From Candidatus Defluviibacillus avedoerensis (GTDB taxonomy: Bacteria > Pseudomonadota > Gammaproteobacteria > Burkholderiales > Burkholderiaceae_C), in NCBI GenBank assembly GCA_016703665.1, contig JADJBS010000020.1, forward strand, positions 930,001-994,000: a stretch of DNA of 64,000 nt, read 5' to 3'. A program made the translations under genes and the position numbers. The notes beneath the pieces were generated by a model. The model saw only the letters and a list, made by a program, of their open reading frames with translations, was not told the origin of the DNA and made no database searches. Shown here one piece after another: positions 48,667 to 58,784 of this stretch; the first letter of the stretch is position 1; each line of letters starts with the position of its first letter.

Positions 48667-49842
48667 TTACGCGCTCTCGAAAAGGCGCGTCAGCACAAAC
48701 TCACGGTGCCCCAAGGCCTCGGCTGCGGTAAAGCGTCCGTTGACGGTGCGCATCATCACCTCCAGCAACTGATCGCCCGTTTGGTCCATGGTGCGCTCGC
48801 GCTGAAGCAGTCCCGAGCAGTCCACGTCAATGTGTTCACTCATGGTACGCACGGTACGTGGATTGGCGCAGATCTTGATGACGGGCACGATGGCATTGCC
48901 AATCACATTGCCCTGCCCTGTTGGGAAGAAGTGCACCACAAAGCCCGAGGCTGCGCACAACGTCACCATCTCGGCCGCAGCAGAGGACGAATCCATGAAC
49001 CACAGGCCCGGATGTGTGGGCACTTCGGCCTTATCCAACACGCCATCCACCGTGCAGGTCTTGCCAATTTTCTGGATGTTGCCGAGAGCTTTTTCTTCGA
49101 TCGTGGTCAGGCCACCCGCGATATTGCCCTTGGTAGGCTGCGATTCGGACAAGTCGGTCGTCTTGTTGCGGTTGATCATGTCCTGATAGCGATTGAACAT
49201 GCCCATGAACTGGTCACGCACTTCGGGTGTCTTGCAGCGTGCCGCCACGATGTGTTCGCCACCGGTGATTTCAGAGGTTTCGCCAAACACCAGCGTGGTA
49301 CCCAGTGGATGCAGTTTGTCAAATGCGTTTCCGCAGGTGGGGTTGGCACCGCAGCCTGAGGTGGTGTCGGATTCACCGCACTTGGTGGAGACCCACAGGT
49401 CGCTTATCGGGCATTCCACTCGGTGTTTTTCGGTGGCCCACTGCACGTATTCCTTGGCGGCCCGGCTTGCGCGCATGATGGTTTCGTGATCACCATGGCC
49501 TTCAATGCCAAAGCCCACCACGGGCTTGCCGGTCTTGGCAATGCCATCGACCACCTTCTTGGTCCATCCATCTTCAATGCCGATCACGACCACAGCAGCC
49601 ACGTTGGGGTTGCTACCGGCACCAATCAGTGTTGCAAAGTGCAGATCCAGGTCGGCACCAAACTGCAAGCGACCATACGGGTGGGGAATGGCCATGGTCC
49701 CCTTGATGGCGTAGGCAACCGCCTCGGCTGCTGCGTTGGACAAATCGTCCAGCGGCAAGATGATGACGTGGTTGCGCACGCCCACGCGACCATTCTCACG
49801 GGGGTAGCCCCAGAAGGTGGTGTCTTTGGTGATGATAGACAT
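48667..49842 (-). CDS. suyB: UxaA family hydrolase, probable sulfolactate sulfo-lyase beta subunit SuyB
   Basis: A 391-residue protein of the altronate/galactarate dehydratase C-terminal family. Features are WGYPRENGRVGVRNHVIILP, GRLQFGADLDLHFATLIGAGSNPNVAAVVVIGIE, STKCGESDTTSGCGANPTCGNAF (probable cluster cysteines) and FGETSEITGGEHI. Separate small and large subunits of 93 and 391 residues match (2R)-sulfolactate sulfo-lyase SuyAB, which releases sulfite and pyruvate; single-chain altronate hydrolases are longer. AAGGAAC precedes the ATG at 49842. A split altronate-type dehydratase is the main alternative. Confidence 0.75.
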   Translation of the reverse strand: MSIITKDTTFWGYPRENGRVGVRNHVIILPLDDLSNAAAEAVAYAIKGTMAIPHPYGRLQFGADLDLHFATLIGAGSNPNVAAVVVIGIEDGWTKKVVDGIAKTGKPVVGFGIEGHGDHETIMRASRAAKEYVQWATEKHRVECPISDLWVSTKCGESDTTSGCGANPTCGNAFDKLHPLGTTLVFGETSEITGGEHIVAARCKTPEVRDQFMGMFNRYQDMINRNKTTDLSESQPTKGNIAGGLTTIEEKALGNIQKIGKTCTVDGVLDKAEVPTHPGLWFMDSSSAAAEMVTLCAASGFVVHFFPTGQGNVIGNAIVPVIKICANPRTVRTMSEHIDVDCSGLLQRERTMDQTGDQLLEVMMRTVNGRFTAAEALGHREFVLTRLFESA

Positions 49843-49855
49843 GGGTGTTCCTTCG

Positions 49856-50137
49856 CTACCAGCGTTTCGTTTTGATGTTGTGGACATGGGCGTGATCGCC
49901 CACCTGGATGGCAGCCACCACCCTGCCAATGTCAACACCGTACTTGATCACGGTGTCGCCCACGGCCAGGGATTTCATGGCCACCTTGTGGCCCAGCGGA
50001 ATGTCTGCAGCACAAGGCACCTGGATGGTGCGGTCTTCATCAAGGATCAGGGCCGTCAGTTGTTGACCAGCCTTGACGCCCTCGGTGACCACAACGGCTA
50101 CGCTGTCATTGGGGTCGTGCAATACGCAATGGATCAT
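49856..50137 (-). CDS. suyA: UxaA-type SAF domain protein, probable sulfo-lyase alpha subunit SuyA
   Basis: A 93-residue SAF-domain protein (MIHCVLHDPNDSVAVVVTEG, DIPLGHKVAMKSLAVGDTVIKYG, HAHVHNIKTKRW). It is the small subunit that completes the larger UxaA-family protein encoded 13 bp downstream. Histidines in LGHK and HVHN are conserved in the family. A GGAGAGCTC ribosome site precedes the ATG. The gene follows the P-type ATPase stop by 38 bp, but a palindrome there suggests its own promoter control. Confidence 0.78.
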   Translation of the reverse strand: MIHCVLHDPNDSVAVVVTEGVKAGQQLTALILDEDRTIQVPCAADIPLGHKVAMKSLAVGDTVIKYGVDIGRVVAAIQVGDHAHVHNIKTKRW

Positions 50138-50175
50138 GAGCTCTCCAGGATCGGTGGGGGGTTAATTCAACTGTA

Positions 50176-50187
50176 TCATCTAGATGA
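50176..50187. promoter_or_regulatory. Perfect palindrome upstream of suyA (candidate operator)
   Basis: TCATCTAGATGA is a 12-bp perfect palindrome overlapping the ATPase stop codon and ending 39 bp before the suyA ATG. Size and position fit a dimeric repressor site for the suyAB unit; the regulator is not identified in the window. Confidence 0.35.
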
Positions 50188-52678
50188 CTTGGTCGCAAGA
50201 CAGATCTTGCAGACCTGAAAAGGCACCATCAGCAGCAGGCCTGTCCCGAACACGGCCATCCACTGCCACACAGACAAGGCGTCAAAACAAAACACCTGAG
50301 ACAGAAATGGAAGCATCGTGACGAGTGCCAGGGCCAACACAGTACCACCCAGCACCCAAGCGCTGGCTGTTGTGAGGGGATGCACCAAGCTTCGCCAAGT
50401 CAGCAGATTGGAACGACTGCTCAGGACCAGCGCCACGTTAGCAGCCACCAGCATCACAAATGCGGCTGAACGCGCCATTTCTACCCGGATGCCGCTGTCC
50501 AAGGCAAAAGCGTACAAGCCCATCACTGCGGCGCTGACAAGTCCTCCTTGTGCCAGGCTGAGCCAGATGCTGGCGGATGGCAATAGCGCCTGCGCAGCGG
50601 AGCGAGGCGGCTTTTCCATCAAATCCTGTGAGCCAGGTTCAGCTTCAAACACAATGGAACAGGCCGGGTCGATGATCAGTTCGAGAAATGCGATGTGCAA
50701 GGGCGCCAGAATCAAAGGTAGCCCCAGCATCACAGGCAGAACCGTCAAGCCAATGATGGGCACATGCACAGCCAGGGTGTAGGTCAACGCCTGGCGCAAG
50801 TTAGTGAAGATCCGACGCCCCATTTCGATGGAACGCACAATCGACGAAAAATCATCCTGTAGCAACACCAACGATGCGGCCTCTCGCGCCACATCGGTGC
50901 CGCGTTGCCCCATGGCAATGCCAATGTGAGCAGCCTTCAGCGCAGGGGCATCGTTGACGCCGTCGCCCGTCATCGCAACAACTTCGCCCTGCGCTTTCAG
51001 AGCCTCCACCAGTTTGAGTTTTTGCGCTGGCTTGACCCGTGCAAACACATTCACGCTGGCAATGCGGTGACCCAAGGCTGTTGAGTCCCATTGGTCCATG
51101 TCCTGCCCAGTCAAGATCTCCGTCGCATCGATACCCGCCTGCCGTGCAATTGCCCTGGCCGTGTTGGGGTGATCGCCGGTGATCATGACCACTCGGATGC
51201 CTGCACGCCTGCATTGTGCGATGGCTGTAGTCACCTCAGGCCGCAAAGGGTCAGCCAAGCCCAGCAGACCCAGCCATTCCAGGTCAAAGTCATGCTGGAT
51301 GGCGGGCCACCTAGATGCAGCCTGATGCCTGGCCTTGGCCACACCGAGCACCCGCAAACCCTGTTCTGCCAGATGCGCCACCTGCACAGAGATGGCGGCA
51401 CGCTCCGCATCACCCAGATGGCATAAATCCGCAATGGCTTCTGGCGCACCTTTGGTCGCCACCACCACAGGCTTATCAGCGCTGCTGCGCCACAGATGGC
51501 TCATGGCCAGCAGTTGAGGGGTCAGTTCGTATTCGTGTTCAAGCGTCCATTGCGCATGCAGGTGTTCTGTGCCCTTGAGTTGTGCAACGGCCAATTTATG
51601 TACGGCTGTCTCCATCGGGTCGTTGGGATCAATCTCACTGGCCAGCAGCGCGTATTCCAGCAGTTCGTGGTATGCCTCGGGCAGCTCCCCCTCTGGTAAC
51701 GCCGTCACGTCCAGATCGACGCCACCCACACTCAAGTGCACCAGGGCCATGCGGTTCTGGGTGAGCGTGCCCGTCTTGTCAACACAGAGCACTGTGGTTT
51801 CACCCAAGACCTCAATGGCGTTGAGGCGACGGGTCAGCACCTGATGCATCGCCATGCGCCGTGCACCCAGAGCCATGAAAACAATCAGGATGACCGGAAA
51901 CTCTTGCGGCAGGATCCCCATGGCCAGGGTGATGCCGGCTAAAAAAGCATGAAGCAGGTCACCACGCAAGGCCCAAAAAAGCAGTACCAACACAAAACAC
52001 AACCCGGCCCCCACTGCCAGCAATCGTTGTGTCAGCTCGGAAACCTCTGCACGCAAGGGGGACGATTCCATCGAAATATCACCCAGCGAGCGGCCGATTT
52101 TGCCCAGCTCGGTCTGGTTGCCAATGGCCTCGACCGCCACAATCCCTTGCCCACGTACCACCATCGTCCCGGCGAAGACCCGGTCGGCAGGCGCTTGCTT
52201 GTTCACCTCGACCGATTCCCCCGTGAGCATGGATTCGTCCGTAGCCAGCTCATGTGACTCCAACACCCGGCCATCCGCCGGAATCCGGTCGCCCTCGGCC
52301 AGCAAGAGAATGTCCTCTCGGACAACTTCTGCACCTGGAATGCGGCAAACCTCCCCCCCACGAACAACCTTGGCCCTGGGGCTTGACAGATCGCGCAGCC
52401 TGTTAAGCGTGTTGTCGGTGCGGCGTTCCTGAAAGACCGTGATTCCCATGATGAGCACCACAAAGCCGAGCAAGATGGCTGCCTCGCCTGGGGTCACCCA
52501 GCACCAGGTAGATAGCGCCTGCCCCGATCAGCAGCAGAAACATGGGCTCGCGCACGACCTCCCAGACGATGTCCAGCGACGATCTGCGCTGGCTGACCGA
52601 CAGTTCGTTGCTACCCTCTTCCTTCAATCGCCTGGCAGCAAGTTCAGCGGACAGGCCCTGCATGGATTGGATGGCCAT
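50176..52678 (-). CDS. Cation-transporting P-type ATPase, frameshifted
   Basis: An 833-residue P-type ATPase when one extra base in the G4 run at 52490-52493 is removed. It has a Ca2+-ATPase-like N-domain (LSAELAARRLKEEGSNELS), an actuator domain with LTGESVEV, the membrane motif GILPQEFPVILIVFMALGARRMA, the phosphorylation site CVDKTGTLTQN, a nucleotide domain (KGAPEAI), the hinge MTGDGVNDAPALKAAHIG, and six C-terminal helices. No metal-binding domain is fused. The PQEFP sequence replaces the PEGLP of Ca2+ pumps, so the ion is uncertain. AGGAG precedes the ATG. It lies downstream of a c-di-GMP riboswitch. Confidence 0.85.
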
Positions 52679-52686
52679 TCAACTCC

Positions 52687-52948
52687 TCATATGGCGATTG
52701 ACACGGTGTGCGACTGGAACGGGCACTGGCCCGAAGCAAGAGCGCGCTGACGCCTGCTGATGCCATGGATTGGATTCGCTGTTTCATGATGCACCTTTTC
52801 TGTTGATTTGCTGAGCCGATAAGGTATTGAACCTGTCTGACCTGAATCGAACATGAACCCATGGCGGTCGGTCCCCATGGCCATCACAAGCGCCAGCGCA
52901 GTCACCAAGAATGCACAGTCCGGGGAGTGGATACAAGAGAAGAGTCAT
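52687..52948 (-). CDS. Candidate small protein under riboswitch control (one base error)
   Basis: From an ATG at 52948 with AAAGGCGAC directly upstream, translation gives MTLLLYPLP; if one base of the G4 run at 52922-52925 (plus strand) is removed the frame continues to 52687 as an 86-residue protein with a hydrophobic N-terminus (CAFLVTALALVMAMG) and no recognised domain. As sequenced, the frame instead ends at 52784 after 54 residues. It lies between the c-di-GMP riboswitch and the P-type ATPase, ending 8 bp before the ATPase ATG. It could be a real small exported protein or untranslated leader. Confidence 0.35.
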
Positions 52949-52951
52949 GTT

Positions 52952-52988
52952 GTCGCCTTTACTGTCAATGAAACACATAAAGGGCGAC
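52952..52988 (-). promoter_or_regulatory. Hairpin masking the ribosome site downstream of the riboswitch
   Basis: On the minus strand GTCGCCCTTTA pairs with TAAAGGCGAC (one bulge) and the second arm contains the AAAGGCGAC that would act as ribosome site for the ATG at 52948. It lies 25 nt after the c-di-GMP aptamer and is a natural expression platform. Confidence 0.5.
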
Positions 52989-53013
52989 GCAATACGGAAG
53001 CCGGCATGCAGCC

Positions 53014-53100
53014 GATCCCCGGCGGCCCCGCTGGCGTAAGACTCAAAGTCTTGTAGCCGGAAGCTTTGCGTCCTTGGCTTTCACCAAGTTTGCCCCGTCA
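53014..53100 (-). ncRNA. Cyclic di-GMP-I (GEMM) riboswitch
   Basis: The minus strand shows the GEMM-I core in order: GGGGCAAAC, a CTTGG/CCAAG stem capped by a GAAA-containing loop, GGACGCAAAGCTTCCGGC, an AAGAC/GTCTT stem, then ACGCCAGCGGGGCCGCC. These match the conserved G, A and C residues that bind c-di-GMP and the tetraloop side of the fold. It is transcribed toward the candidate small protein and the P-type ATPase, and lies back to back with a GGDEF-EAL gene. Confidence 0.8.
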
Positions 53101-53425
53101 GCCTCAAGCCCTAGCGGACCCTAAAACCGACTACTTGAGCAAGCCAACGCCTGTGGTTGCTTGCCTGAAGCCACTGTGCGGAACATGTCGGCCCAAAGCA
53201 ATCAGCGCAGGTAACAACCTGTAAAGCACTCGGGAATACACCTCAGGAAGAGAAATCCAAAACCGTGCTCAAACCCCTGCCATTCAAGGAAAAAGTGACA
53301 AGCGGCGCAGATCGGCTTGGATGAATAAGCCCCACAGATGCGCTCTGTGCCCAAACGCGCAACAATAGGGAACAGATGCGATTTTTGATTCTCCAAGACT
53401 GTTGCAGGCCCCCCTGCGCCAACTC
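53101..53425. other. Intergenic region between the riboswitch and the GGDEF-EAL gene
   Basis: About 325 bp holding the divergent promoters for the riboswitch transcript and the GGDEF-EAL gene. No convincing -35/-10 pair, RNA gene or coding frame could be picked out by eye. Confidence 0.5.
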
Positions 53426-55809
53426 ATGAGCCTTCGCGCACGCATTCTTCTGCTGGTACTGGCTGCCTCGCTGCTGCCAGTGCTGGCCATGCTCTGGGCT
53501 TTGCTGGAAAGTCGGTCCAATACGATTGCGATGGCCCAACAGCAGTTGGGTGTTCGGGCTCATGCCATCGCCAGTGAGCTTGACGACAAAATTGCTGGCA
53601 CAGCGCAGTTGCTGTTTGGCCTCTCTAGAGTGCCCCTCATTGACAGCCAGGACCAAACTGCTTGTTCCGGTTTTCTGGCGCAGGTGCTCAGCGAGCACCC
53701 TCAGTACACGGGCTTGTTGACCATTCTCCCAAATGGACAGTTACATTGCGACTCACTGCGCAGCGGACGGCGACTCGATCTGACAGATCGCAACTACTTT
53801 CAAAAGGCCATCAAGGGGAGGCAGCATGTGGTTGAACCCGCCATCGGCCGCTTGACAGGCAAAGGCGTCCTTCAGATCGCCTATCCCGCGCGCGACGGCA
53901 AAGGCGCACTTCGCCACGTGCTTCTTGCATCGCTGAACATGGAGGAATATGGCCGATCAGTTGCCCACACCTTGCCATATCAAAACATGAGCATCCAGGT
54001 CTGGAACGCTGACGGCGAAGCGGTCATGAACACATCGCCCACAGGCGGTCCAGCCAGGCTGATGGAAGCCCACGACAAAGCGCACCTGTTGTCACTGCCA
54101 TCAGGAAGCACCGTCACACTTGGCAAGGGTCAGGAGGCACGTACCTGGGTGCTGGTTGGCTTGCCAAGGGCCAACGCAGGTGTCAACGTCGTTCTGAGCG
54201 TGCCAGAAACAGACCTCTATGCCGAGGTGGATTCGCAGTTCAAGCGCGCCATCTTGGGACTGATCGCACTCGCTGTGCTGAGCGTTCTGGGCGCAGCCAT
54301 GCTCGGCGAATTTGCACTGCAACGCCAGACCGGGCGCATCATGGATGCCATCACAAGACTGGACCAGGGTGACTTCAAACACCCCATTGGTGCGCCCTAT
54401 CCACGCGGGGAACTGGGCGAAGTGATGGGCCTGATTGACCGCATGGGCGGATCACTGGCGCGGCAGCAGGAGGTCATCAGGCTCAACACAGCGGCGCTGG
54501 AGCGGCAGGCCAATTTTGATGCCCTGACAGGCCTGGCCAACCGCCACTTGCTGACCGACCGCCTCAAGCAGGCACTGATTTACGCCCACCGCGCCAATCG
54601 TGTCGCAGGCGTATTGGTACTGGACCTGGACCGCTTCAAGACGGTGAACGACAGCCTGGGCCACAGCCAGGGTGATGTTCTCCTGAAAGTAGTGGCAAAA
54701 AGGCTGACCGCCTGCGTGCGTGAAGGAGACACGGTCGCCCGCTTAGGCGGCGACGAATTTGTGGTGCTGCTGTCCGACATGGCGGAGGTCAGTGACATCA
54801 TCCCGCTGGCACAGAAGATTCTGAGCTCATTGCTGCAAACCGAGAAACTGGAAGGGCAAGAGGTATCTGCCAGTACCAGCATGGGGATCAGTGTATCCCC
54901 GAGACGGTGAATCTGCAGATGTTTTGCTGATGCACGCAGACACGGCCATGTACCGCTCCAAAGCCCAGGGCGGAAACACCATGGCGTTTTTCACGCCAGA
55001 GATGAACCAGGAAACACAGGAACGATTGCGCATTGAAGCGGGTCTGACCAAAGCGCTGGAAAACAACGAGTTGCGTGTTCACTTCCAGCCCATCCTCGAT
55101 ATTCAAAGTCAGCGGATCGTCTCAGCAGAGGCGCTTGTGAGGTGGCAGCATCCCGAGCGGGGATTGGTTCCACCGGCACAGTTCATTGCCATTGCGGAGG
55201 AAACCGGCCTGATCGTACCCATGGGAGACTGGGTCTTGCGAGAGGCTTGCGCCCAGGCCAAGGCCTGGCATGACCTGGGGCTGGGTGATGTAACGGTGGC
55301 CGTCAACCTGTCGGCGAGACAGTTCAGTTCGCCGTCGCTTGAAACATCTGTGGAGCTTGCTTTGGCAGAGACTGGATGCCCTGCGGGTTTGCTGCAGCTC
55401 GAAATCACCGAAAGCATGCTCATGGAGCAGGCCGACGAGTCGTTAGAGACCATGCGCCAGCTTCGGTCGATTGGCGTGAAACTGAGCATCGACGACTTTG
55501 GCACGGGCTATTCATCACTGAGCTACCTCAAACGATTCCCGGTATCCAAGCTCAAGATTGACCGATCTTTTGTCAACGACATCACCGTCGACTCAACCGA
55601 TGCTGCCATCGTCGACACCATCCTGTCACTGGCCTTGAAGCTGGGCTTGCGCACAGTGGCAGAAGGCGTCGAAACGCCCGAGCAACTGGCAAGCCTGAAA
55701 CAAATGGGCTGCACCGAATACCAGGGTTACCTTGTTCTCGCGCCCTTGCCCGTCAGAGGCGTTCATCCAGCTGCTGAAAGACGGACAAACCTTTTCGCGG
55801 CCAAGCTAG
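53426..55809 (+). CDS. Cache-HAMP-GGDEF-EAL c-di-GMP protein, two frameshifts
   Basis: A 794-residue membrane enzyme once repaired. It has a signal-anchor helix (ILLLVLAASLLPVLAMLWALL), a periplasmic dCache domain (NYFQKAIKGRQHVVEPAIGRLTGKGVLQIAYP), a second helix (AILGLIALAVLSVLGAAML), HAMP-like linker, GGDEF with ARLGGDEFVVL and an REGD I-site, and EAL (SAEALVRWQHPERG, DDFGTGYSSL). Two breaks are seen: a lost GT near 54890 (should read GISVYPRDGES) and one extra base near 55733 (should read GYLFSRP, ending QTFSRPS). Both active sites look intact. The end overlaps convergent cysA by 47 bp. A c-di-GMP riboswitch lies upstream on the other strand. Confidence 0.87.
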
Positions 55810-56911
55810 CAGATCCGTTCGAGACAGGCACCCCGGCGTCCACAAACACCTTGGTACGCGTGGGTGTCACCACCAGCGTGTCACCTTCGACAAAACCTTG
55901 GCTGCGATACAACTGGGCCGGAATCTGCGCCTCAATCAACTGGCTGTCATTGCCCGACCCGGTTCCGGCACGGGTATCCAGTTCCAGCCGCGCAATTGGC
56001 CCGACCACAATGGCACGAGACAAGGTGGCCACGATGCCACTGGCCCCTGGTGTGTAGCGTTGCACGTCCAGGTCGTGTGGGCGCACATAGGCAAAGGCCT
56101 TGGCATCCTGCGCGGCGTGATGCTCGGGTGAATCCACCTGAAACCCCTGCAGCTGTACCTGACCTTCGTGGGCACGCCCATGGAACAGGTTCACGTCGCC
56201 CAGAAACCCGTAAACAAACGGGCTGGCGGGATGGTCCCACACGTCTTGCGGAGAGCCAATCTGCTCGATCTGCCCCTGGTTCATCAGCACCACGCGGTCG
56301 GCCACTTCCAGGGCTTCTTCTTGATCATGCGTCACGAAGATGCGGGTGACATGCAGATCGTCGTGCAGGCGACGCAACCAGCGGCGCAGTTCCTTGCGTA
56401 CCTTGGCGTCGAGCGCGCCAAAGGGCTCGTCCAGCAGCAACACCTGAGGCTCCACCGCCAGGGCACGTGCCAGGGCAATGCGCTGGCGCTGCCCACCAGA
56501 GAGCTGCGCCGGGTAGCGGTCGGCCAGCCAGTCGAGTTGAACGAGATTCAGCAAGGCATGCACCTTTTCGGCAATCACCGCCTCACTAGGCCGTATGGCC
56601 TTGGGTCGCATCCGCAGGCCGAATGCCACGTTGTCAAACACGCTCATGTGTTTGAACAGGGCGTAGTGCTGGAACACAAACCCGACTTGGCGCTCTCGCA
56701 CATGCTTGTGGGTGGCATCTTCGCCAGAGAAAGCAATGCTGCCCGCGTCAGCCGACTCCAGGCCAGCGATGATGCGCAGCAATGTGGTCTTGCCGCAGCC
56801 GGATGGCCCCAGCAGCGCGACCAGCTCGCCCGGCTCAATATCCAGGTCAACGCCTTTGAGCGCCTGGAAGCTGCCAAAGCGTTTGGTAATGTTTCGTATT
56901 TCGATGCTCAT
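55763..56911 (-). CDS. cysA: Sulfate/thiosulfate ABC transporter ATPase CysA
   Basis: A 382-residue ABC ATPase with Walker A GPSGCGKTT, Q-loop FVFQHYALFKHMSVFDNVAFGLR, signature LSGGQRQRIALARALA, Walker B LLLDEPFGALD and a C-terminal TOBE-like domain (YVRPHDLDVQR, VVGPIARLEL). The FKHMSVFDNVAFGL stretch is typical of CysA. It energises sulfate/thiosulfate uptake by CysTW. The ATG overlaps the cysW stop (ATGA). About 30 residues follow the usual end of the family. Confidence 0.92.
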   Translation of the reverse strand: MSIEIRNITKRFGSFQALKGVDLDIEPGELVALLGPSGCGKTTLLRIIAGLESADAGSIAFSGEDATHKHVRERQVGFVFQHYALFKHMSVFDNVAFGLRMRPKAIRPSEAVIAEKVHALLNLVQLDWLADRYPAQLSGGQRQRIALARALAVEPQVLLLDEPFGALDAKVRKELRRWLRRLHDDLHVTRIFVTHDQEEALEVADRVVLMNQGQIEQIGSPQDVWDHPASPFVYGFLGDVNLFHGRAHEGQVQLQGFQVDSPEHHAAQDAKAFAYVRPHDLDVQRYTPGASGIVATLSRAIVVGPIARLELDTRAGTGSGNDSQLIEAQIPAQLYRSQGFVEGDTLVVTPTRTKVFVDAGVPVSNGSASLAAKRFVRLSAAG

Positions 56912-57863
56912 ATCAGTGCGGCGGTTGGGGCGTAAACAGGATAGACAGATTCATGCAGGTAAGACTTGTCAGCTAACGCCACGACAGGGACATCCTTAGA
57001 CATCTCGACCGAACCAAGCGCACTTGTCCGCTCACGGGCCTGGCGCCACTCCACGATCTGCTTGAGGCCCAGCGTGACCAGCGCGAGCAGGGCCAGCAAT
57101 GAGGCCACCGCGAACGAGGCTGCGAACTGGTATTCGTTGTACAGAATTTCCACATGCAGCGGAATGGTGTTGGTCATGCCACGGATATGGCCAGACACCA
57201 CCGACACGGCGCCAAACTCACCCATGGCACGGGCGTTACACAGGATCACGCCGTACAGCAGGCCCCATTTCACATTGGGCAGCGTCACATACCAAAAGGT
57301 TTGCCAACCGCTCGCGCCCAGCACCAAAGCGGCTTGCTCTTCTTCGGTGCCCTGCGACTGCATCAGCGGGATCAATTCGCGTGCGACAAATGGGAAGGTG
57401 ACAAACACCGTGGCCAACACGATGCCGGGGATGGCGAAAATGATCTTCAGATCCCATCCCTGCAATGTGGGGCCAAGCCAGCCTTGCAGGCCAAACACCA
57501 ACACATAGATCAGACCCGCCACGACCGGCGAAACAGAAAACGGCAGGTCAATCAGAGTGATCAGAAAGTTCTTGCCCTTGAACTCAAACTTGGCGATGGC
57601 CCAGGCAGCAGCCACCCCAAACACCAAATTCAAGGGAACCGAAATTGCGGCGGCAATCAATGTCAGGCGAATCGCCGAAATGGCATCCGAATCTGCCAGC
57701 GACTCCAGGTACACCTCGCCTCCTTTGCGGAAAGCCTCAAAAAAACAGTCACCAGCGGCAGGATCAGGAACAGGCCGACGAAGGCCAATGCGATGGTCAA
57801 CAGCGTGGCACGAACCCAGGCGGGTTCGCGCAGAGTGCCGTTGCTTGTGGAAAGTGAACTCAT
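56908..57863 (-). CDS. cysW: Sulfate ABC transporter permease CysW, frameshifted
   Basis: A 318-residue permease when one base is added to the T7 run (plus-strand A7 at 57739-57745): LILPLVTVF then joins FEAFRKGGEVYLESL. CysW features are DLPFSVSPVVAGLIYVLVFG, FVARELIPLMQSQGTEEEQAALVLGASGWQTFWYVTLPNVKWGLLYGVILCNARAMGEFGAVSVVSGHIRG (EAA loop). It forms the channel with CysT. The ATG at 57863 is 11 bp after the cysT stop. Confidence 0.88.
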
Positions 57864-57874
57864 GGCAATTGCTT

Positions 57875-58714
57875 TCAAGCGGTGCGGCGGCGTTGCCAGC
57901 CTTGCAGACCATTGATGGCCAGTATCAAGACAAAAGACATCAGCAGCATGCTGACCGCGATGGCCGTCGCCCCCGCGTAGTCGTATTGCTCCAGCTTGGT
58001 GATGATCAGCAGTGGCGTGATCTCGCTCACCATGGGCATGTTGCCGGCAATAAAAATGACGGAGCCATATTCACCAATCGCACGGGCAAACGCCAAGGTA
58101 AATCCGGTCAGCAGCGCAGGCAGGATGGTCGGCAGAATGACATGACGAAAGGTCTGCCAGCGCGATGCACCCAGGCAGGTGGCAGCCTCTTCCAGCTCGC
58201 GCTCCATTTCTTCCAGCACCGGCTGCACCGTGCGCACCACAAACGGAAACCCAATGAAGATCAGCGCCAGCACCACCCCCAGCGGTGTAAACGCCAGCTT
58301 GATGCCAAAAGGCTCAAACCATTGCCCCACCCAGCCATTGGGCGCGTAGAGCGATGCCAGCGCAATGCCTGCAACTGCTGTTGGCAACGCAAAGGGCAGG
58401 TCCACCAGTGCATCGACAATTTTCTTGCCGAAGAACTCATAGCGCACCAGCACCCAGGCCAGCACCAGACCAAAGAACAGATTGATCATCGCGGCCAGCA
58501 GCGACGCGCCAAAGGTCAGACGGTAAGACGCCATCACACGGGGCGAGGCGATGGCAGCCCAAATCTGGTCCAGGCTCAGAGTCGCCGTCTTGAAGAACAT
58601 GGCCGACAGCGGGATCAACACGATCAGGCTGAGATAAAAAATCGTAAAGCCCAGGCTCAGGCCAAAGCCGGGGATCACCCGCGGCATCAGCGCTGAAGTT
58701 ATCAATCTGCTCAT
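57875..58714 (-). CDS. cysT: Sulfate ABC transporter permease CysT (CysU)
   Basis: A 279-residue permease. Features are VIPGFGLSLGFTIFYLSLIVLIPLSAMF at the start, DLPFALPTAVAGIALASLY, LEEMERELEEAATCLGASRWQTFRHVILPTILPALLTGFTLAFARAIGEYGSVIFIAGNMP. It pairs with CysW. The ATG at 58714 starts at MSRLITSALMPRVIPGFG. The transporter unit cysT-W-A here has no adjacent binding-protein gene (sbp/cysP). Confidence 0.92.
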   Translation of the reverse strand: MSRLITSALMPRVIPGFGLSLGFTIFYLSLIVLIPLSAMFFKTATLSLDQIWAAIASPRVMASYRLTFGASLLAAMINLFFGLVLAWVLVRYEFFGKKIVDALVDLPFALPTAVAGIALASLYAPNGWVGQWFEPFGIKLAFTPLGVVLALIFIGFPFVVRTVQPVLEEMERELEEAATCLGASRWQTFRHVILPTILPALLTGFTLAFARAIGEYGSVIFIAGNMPMVSEITPLLIITKLEQYDYAGATAIAVSMLLMSFVLILAINGLQGWQRRRTA

Positions 58715-58784
58715 GGGGCGCGATTGTGGGCGGCCCATCGCCTATCGCCAACGAAGCTTTTGCAACTTGCTTATGCGAATTCCG

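Noticed and set aside
48667..50137. Altronate hydrolase uxaA
   Set aside because: The enzyme is split into 93- and 391-residue subunits beside an Ldh-family dehydrogenase and no hexuronate genes are near, so the sulfo-lyase reading is preferred, though not proven.
57557..58696. 379-codon plus-strand open frame opposite cysW/cysT
   Set aside because: Antisense shadow with Gln/His/Arg-rich composition; cysT and cysW are conserved on the other strand.
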